DNA from: Parcubacteria group bacterium
GTDB taxonomy: Bacteria; Patescibacteriota; Minisyncoccia; SW-4-49-11
NCBI GenBank assembly: GCA_003565105.1
Contig: PXDG01000180.1
Location: 1-17,207, forward strand
Reading direction: 5' to 3'
DNA: 17,207 nt
The position numbers were made by a program, and so were the translations under genes. Shown in pieces: positions 15,571-17,207 of this stretch (its first letter is position 1; every line of letters begins with the position of its first letter). Under the pieces are notes generated by a model, which made no database searches, was not told the origin of the DNA, and saw only the letters and a list, made by a program, of their open reading frames with translations.

Positions 15571-15574
15571 AGTA

Positions 15575-17011
15575 TTAGACCAAATACATTTGTATCGATT
15601 CTTTATTCTTATGAGTAATATCAACAACCACAAAGTACTGTTCTTCTTGATCAGATCTTTTGAAATAACGATTTTTCACCAGATTCAAAGCTATATGCAT
15701 TTCTGATTTGTCCAAATCATCAATTAAGACACCAGTTACTCCCCAAGTAAGCCCTGTCTGATAGTAATACCGACTATTAGCTGTAATAGCAAAAACAGGA
15801 ACTTCTGTACGAAATTCTGCCATATACTCAGCAATTCCAACACCTTCCCAATCAAAAACTACTATTCCATGAGCTTCGCTTTGGCGGGCTAAATGTTGAG
15901 CCCCATAAGATAACTCTCGATGAATATTCTTAATATCATCTATCTGAAAGTATTCATCAACATAATCATCATACGTAGATTCTTCTGTTGCCATAATGAT
16001 TCTACGCATCATCTCGACTGCCTGTAATGGGTAAATTCCTCCCGACGTTTCTCCAGAAAGCATTACAGCATCCGTATGATCAATCACCGCATTAGCTACG
16101 TCTGAAACCTCAGCTCTCGTTGGTCGTGGATTACGAATCATTGAATCCAGCATCTGAGTAGCAACAATTACTCTTTTCCCATGTAACATAGCCTCGTGAA
16201 TCAACTGCTTTTGGATTATAGGAACCTTCTCAGCTTCAACTTCAATACCTAAATCACCACGTGCAACCATAATCCCATCAACTTCTTCCAATATCTCTTG
16301 TATACGATCGACCGCATCAGGCTTTTCAATTTTAGCAAAAATAAGTGGTCGTGATACATTTGGTCGATATTCATCAATCAAAGCTTTCAAATTTCGAATG
16401 TCATCAGCCGACCGAACAAACGACATCGCTACGACATCTATATTTTGAGAAAGACCGAACTTAAGATCTTGTTTATCTTTTTCGGTAATAACGGGAAATT
16501 CCGCTGAACTTCCAGGGAAATTCACTCCTTTCCGCCCTTTAATACTTGAGTTTGTTTGAGCTTCACAAACAGCATACTGTTCATCGAATACAATTTCTTT
16601 AATCAATAACTCAATTAACCCGTCTTCAATCAAAACTTTCTCTCCTTCCTGTAAAATATTTGTTAAATTATGATCCAGAGAGAGTATATTGGCTGAATCT
16701 GCAAAAGTATATGTCTCTTTTTCATACGTCAAGAACACCTCATCTCCTATTTCAACCTCAAGAGGAGCGTCTCTTTGACTCACTCGAACTCTCGGTCCTT
16801 GCAAATCTTGCAGAATAGCTGTATTAGTATTTTTTTGACTCCTAACTTGATTCACAGCCTCAATCATCTGAATGTACTCCTCATGAGATCCATGAGAAAA
16901 GTTTAAGCGAAAAACATTCACTCCTGAATTGATAAATTCTGAAAGAACGTCAGGAGTTGCTACGCTAGGGCTTAGGGTAGCAACAATTTTTGTGTGTTTA
17001 TAATTATACAT
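15575..17011 (-). CDS. pyk: Pyruvate kinase
   Basis: This cytoplasmic enzyme transfers phosphate from phosphoenolpyruvate to ADP, giving pyruvate and ATP as the last step of glycolysis. The 478 residues begin TKIVATLSPS (7-16), followed by FRLNFSHG (34-41, with R35 and N37). The B domain lies between about 76 and 170. The active site has K227 and E229 in AKIEKPDAV, D253 in ARGDLG and T285 in ATQMLDSMIRNPRPTRAEVSD (284-304). The C-terminal domain is divergent but complete. At the site that tells K+-dependent from K+-independent enzymes the sequence is DLQGPRVRV (69-77), giving L, Q, R, V, close to the K+-independent pattern. It lies 35 bp after the htpX-like gene, with no terminator between, so the two are probably co-transcribed. 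A weak AGGT precedes the ATG by nine bases. The stop is TAA. Confidence 0.97.
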   Translation of the reverse strand: MYNYKHTKIVATLSPSVATPDVLSEFINSGVNVFRLNFSHGSHEEYIQMIEAVNQVRSQKNTNTAILQDLQGPRVRVSQRDAPLEVEIGDEVFLTYEKETYTFADSANILSLDHNLTNILQEGEKVLIEDGLIELLIKEIVFDEQYAVCEAQTNSSIKGRKGVNFPGSSAEFPVITEKDKQDLKFGLSQNIDVVAMSFVRSADDIRNLKALIDEYRPNVSRPLIFAKIEKPDAVDRIQEILEEVDGIMVARGDLGIEVEAEKVPIIQKQLIHEAMLHGKRVIVATQMLDSMIRNPRPTRAEVSDVANAVIDHTDAVMLSGETSGGIYPLQAVEMMRRIIMATEESTYDDYVDEYFQIDDIKNIHRELSYGAQHLARQSEAHGIVVFDWEGVGIAEYMAEFRTEVPVFAITANSRYYYQTGLTWGVTGVLIDDLDKSEMHIALNLVKNRYFKRSDQEEQYFVVVDITHKNKESIQMYLV

Positions 17012-17046
17012 AATAATGGTACCTATTTAAGTTAATTTCCTTTTTA

Positions 17047-17207
17047 TTAAGAAGCTTCCGACACATCCATCCCAGTAAGAGCTTGAATTCTTTTATCTAT
17101 TGGAGGGTGAGTAGAAAACATCTGTGCTATTTCCTTTCCTGGCTGAGAGAGTGGATTTGAAATATACAAATGTGCAGTAGCACGATTCACTCTCTGAAGC
17201 TGGTGAG
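17047..17207 (-). CDS. htpX: HtpX-like M48 family membrane metalloprotease, C-terminal part (cut by window edge)
   Basis: Only the last 52 codons are present. The tail reads RVNRATAHLYISNPLSQ, then MFSTHPPIDKRIQALTGMD. NATAHLYIxNP-type and FSTHPPxxxRIxxL motifs are the end of the HtpX/M48B family, zinc proteases of the inner membrane that degrade misfolded membrane proteins. The HEXXH zinc site and the membrane helices are outside the window, so activity cannot be judged. The stop is TAA, and pyruvate kinase starts 35 bp later. Confidence 0.85.
   Translation of the reverse strand, partial: HQLQRVNRATAHLYISNPLSQPGKEIAQMFSTHPPIDKRIQALTGMDVSEAS

Noticed and set aside
295..17011. Alternative genetic code with UGA as glycine
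   Set aside because: All conserved genes are full length with ordinary Gly codons and no in-frame TGA.

Overview
The window looks like chromosomal DNA of a Candidate Phyla Radiation (Patescibacteria) bacterium. It is AT-rich and compact, and all thirteen genes lie on the minus strand. Four things point to that group: the two small prepilins, a DHH-domain protein of the NrnA type with an extra beta-rich segment, the secreted fibre-like protein, and the sparse Shine-Dalgarno signals. I cannot name the lineage within the group. Genes read with the standard bacterial code. Of thirteen visible stop codons, ten are TAA, two TAG and one TGA.

In the direction of transcription (high to low coordinates) the order is as follows. 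The end of an HtpX-type membrane metalloprotease is followed 35 bp later by pyruvate kinase. Next is the classic secE-nusG-rplK-rplA cluster, with a promoter just after the pyruvate kinase stop, a possible internal promoter before rplK and a hairpin terminator after rplA. A type IV prepilin-like gene follows. A 220-bp control region then precedes the class I ribonucleotide reductase operon nrdA-nrdB, which ends at a strong intrinsic terminator. A UvrD-family helicase fused to a RecB-type nuclease domain comes next. It is followed by a secreted mosaic protein with seven delta-60 repeats, a catalytically degenerate DHH/NrnA-like protein, gatB, and the start of a second prepilin cut by the window edge.

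Most of the content is housekeeping: translation (gatB, L1, L11), transcription elongation (nusG), secretion (secE), glycolysis (pyruvate kinase), dNTP synthesis (nrdAB), DNA repair (helicase-nuclease) and protein quality control (htpX). The accessory part is the cell surface: two unlinked prepilins and a Sec-exported protein that probably ends in a closed seven-bladed beta-propeller.

I found no mobile element, CRISPR array, tRNA or rRNA, and no clearly new multi-gene system. The most interesting signals are the nrdAB control region (an NrdR-box pair laid over the promoter plus an inverted DnaA-box pair upstream), the DHH protein that has lost every catalytic motif, the propeller protein with a recently homogenised repeat, a Chlamydia-type R2 subunit that keeps Asp and Tyr at the diagnostic sites, and a recurring AGATAAC-like motif before several start codons.
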